Positions 20,984 through 21,091 of a DNA stretch of 21,091 bases are shown one piece after another. The first letter of the stretch is position 1; every line of letters starts with the position of its first letter. Location of the stretch: the NCBI GenBank assembly GCA_947572405.1, contig CANPBV010000015.1, positions 1 to 21,091 on the forward strand, written 5' to 3'. The stretch is from an uncultured Mycoplasmatota bacterium (GTDB lineage: Bacteria; Bacillota_I; Bacilli_A; RF39; UBA660). Made by a program: the position numbers and the translations under genes. The notes under the pieces were generated by a model, which worked only from the letters and a program-made list of their open reading frames with translations, was not told where the DNA came from and ran no database searches.

Positions 20984-21091
20984 ATGTATTTAGTGATAAG
21001 AATTATTTAAAACAATTTTTTCAAGATATTTTTCACGAAGAAATAGAAAATGTTACTTATATCGATAAAGAAATTTTAAGAGAAAACAAAT
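20984..21091 (+). pseudogene. second Rpn gene copy lacking ribosome site, start codon and first 17 codons (partial)
   Basis: From the ATGTA junction the sequence continues in the Rpn reading frame at codon 17-18 (VFSDKNYLKQFFQDIFHEE), with Lys-to-Gln as the only amino acid change in the visible 108 bases. The 63-base deletion removed the AGGAGG site, the TTG start and the first codons, and there is no in-frame ATG, GTG or TTG near the new junction. Full-length nuclease cannot be made from it. If the rest of the gene is intact beyond the window, the internal ATG could still be translated, giving only the small C-terminal protein. Confidence 0.8.

Larger units (their letters stand above)
20843..21091 (+). 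repeat. tandem duplication, copy B (runs off the right edge)
   Basis: Near-identical copy of 19790-19936 joined directly to a copy of 19995-20102. The junction lies at ATGTA (20984-20988), a 5-base sequence present at both ends of the missing 63 bases in copy A (19932-19936 and 19995-19999), the signature of a slippage or microhomology deletion. Confidence 0.95.

Overview
The window is AT-rich DNA from a low-GC Firmicute, most likely in Bacilli or a gut lineage near the Mollicutes. The evidence is the Bacillus-type order DUF1934 (ywiB-like) - argS - rpoE (RNA polymerase delta), the prfA-prmC pair, short intergenic gaps and strong AGGAGG ribosome sites. TGA serves as a stop codon and tryptophan is TGG, so this is the standard bacterial code and not the Mycoplasma code. 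The class A penicillin-binding protein implies a peptidoglycan wall. No rRNA or tRNA gene was seen.

Layout. Positions 1-52 look like the last bases of a group II intron, followed by a minus-strand penicillin-binding protein gene. All protein genes after that are on the plus strand. From 2.1 to 8.2 kb there are housekeeping genes: ywiB-like, argS, rpoE, a HAD nucleotidase, a Nudix hydrolase, a 2H phosphoesterase, prfA and an unusually short prmC. From 8.2 to 8.75 kb is the wreck of a type III toxin-antitoxin locus (ToxIN/AbiQ): promoter, one ToxI-like repeat, terminator and a toxN-like gene broken by two frameshifts. Next come a 2,4-diaminopentanoate dehydrogenase-like gene and an ABCG-type transporter. 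From 11.6 to 12.8 kb is a retron, with an msr-msd RNA closed by a 13-bp a1/a2 pair and a reverse transcriptase carrying the retron NAxxH, YxDD and VTG motifs. It is followed by a 141-bp MITE and about 0.4 kb of non-coding DNA holding a minus-strand small RNA candidate with a consensus promoter and a terminator. From 13.4 to 19.8 kb are a U32 peptidase-family gene, a sirtuin, lon and an unknown gene overlapping lon.

The right end (19.8 kb to the edge) is a tandem duplication of an Rpn/PD-(D/E)XK nuclease gene. The complete copy starts at a TTG codon and has a strong in-frame internal start (AGGAGG, 8 nt, ATG) that would make a separate 69-residue C-terminal protein. This is the arrangement reported for E. 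coli rpn genes, where the small product inhibits the toxic nuclease. The second copy keeps an identical promoter, but a 63-bp deletion between two ATGTA repeats removed its ribosome site, start codon and first 17 codons.

Overall this is a conserved chromosomal backbone into which defence and mobile modules (group II intron, ToxIN remnant, retron, MITE, Rpn pair) have inserted between housekeeping operons. The items most worth following are the retron without a visible effector, the Rpn gene-within-gene and its start-less duplicate, the ToxIN relic and the 13.2-kb small RNA.
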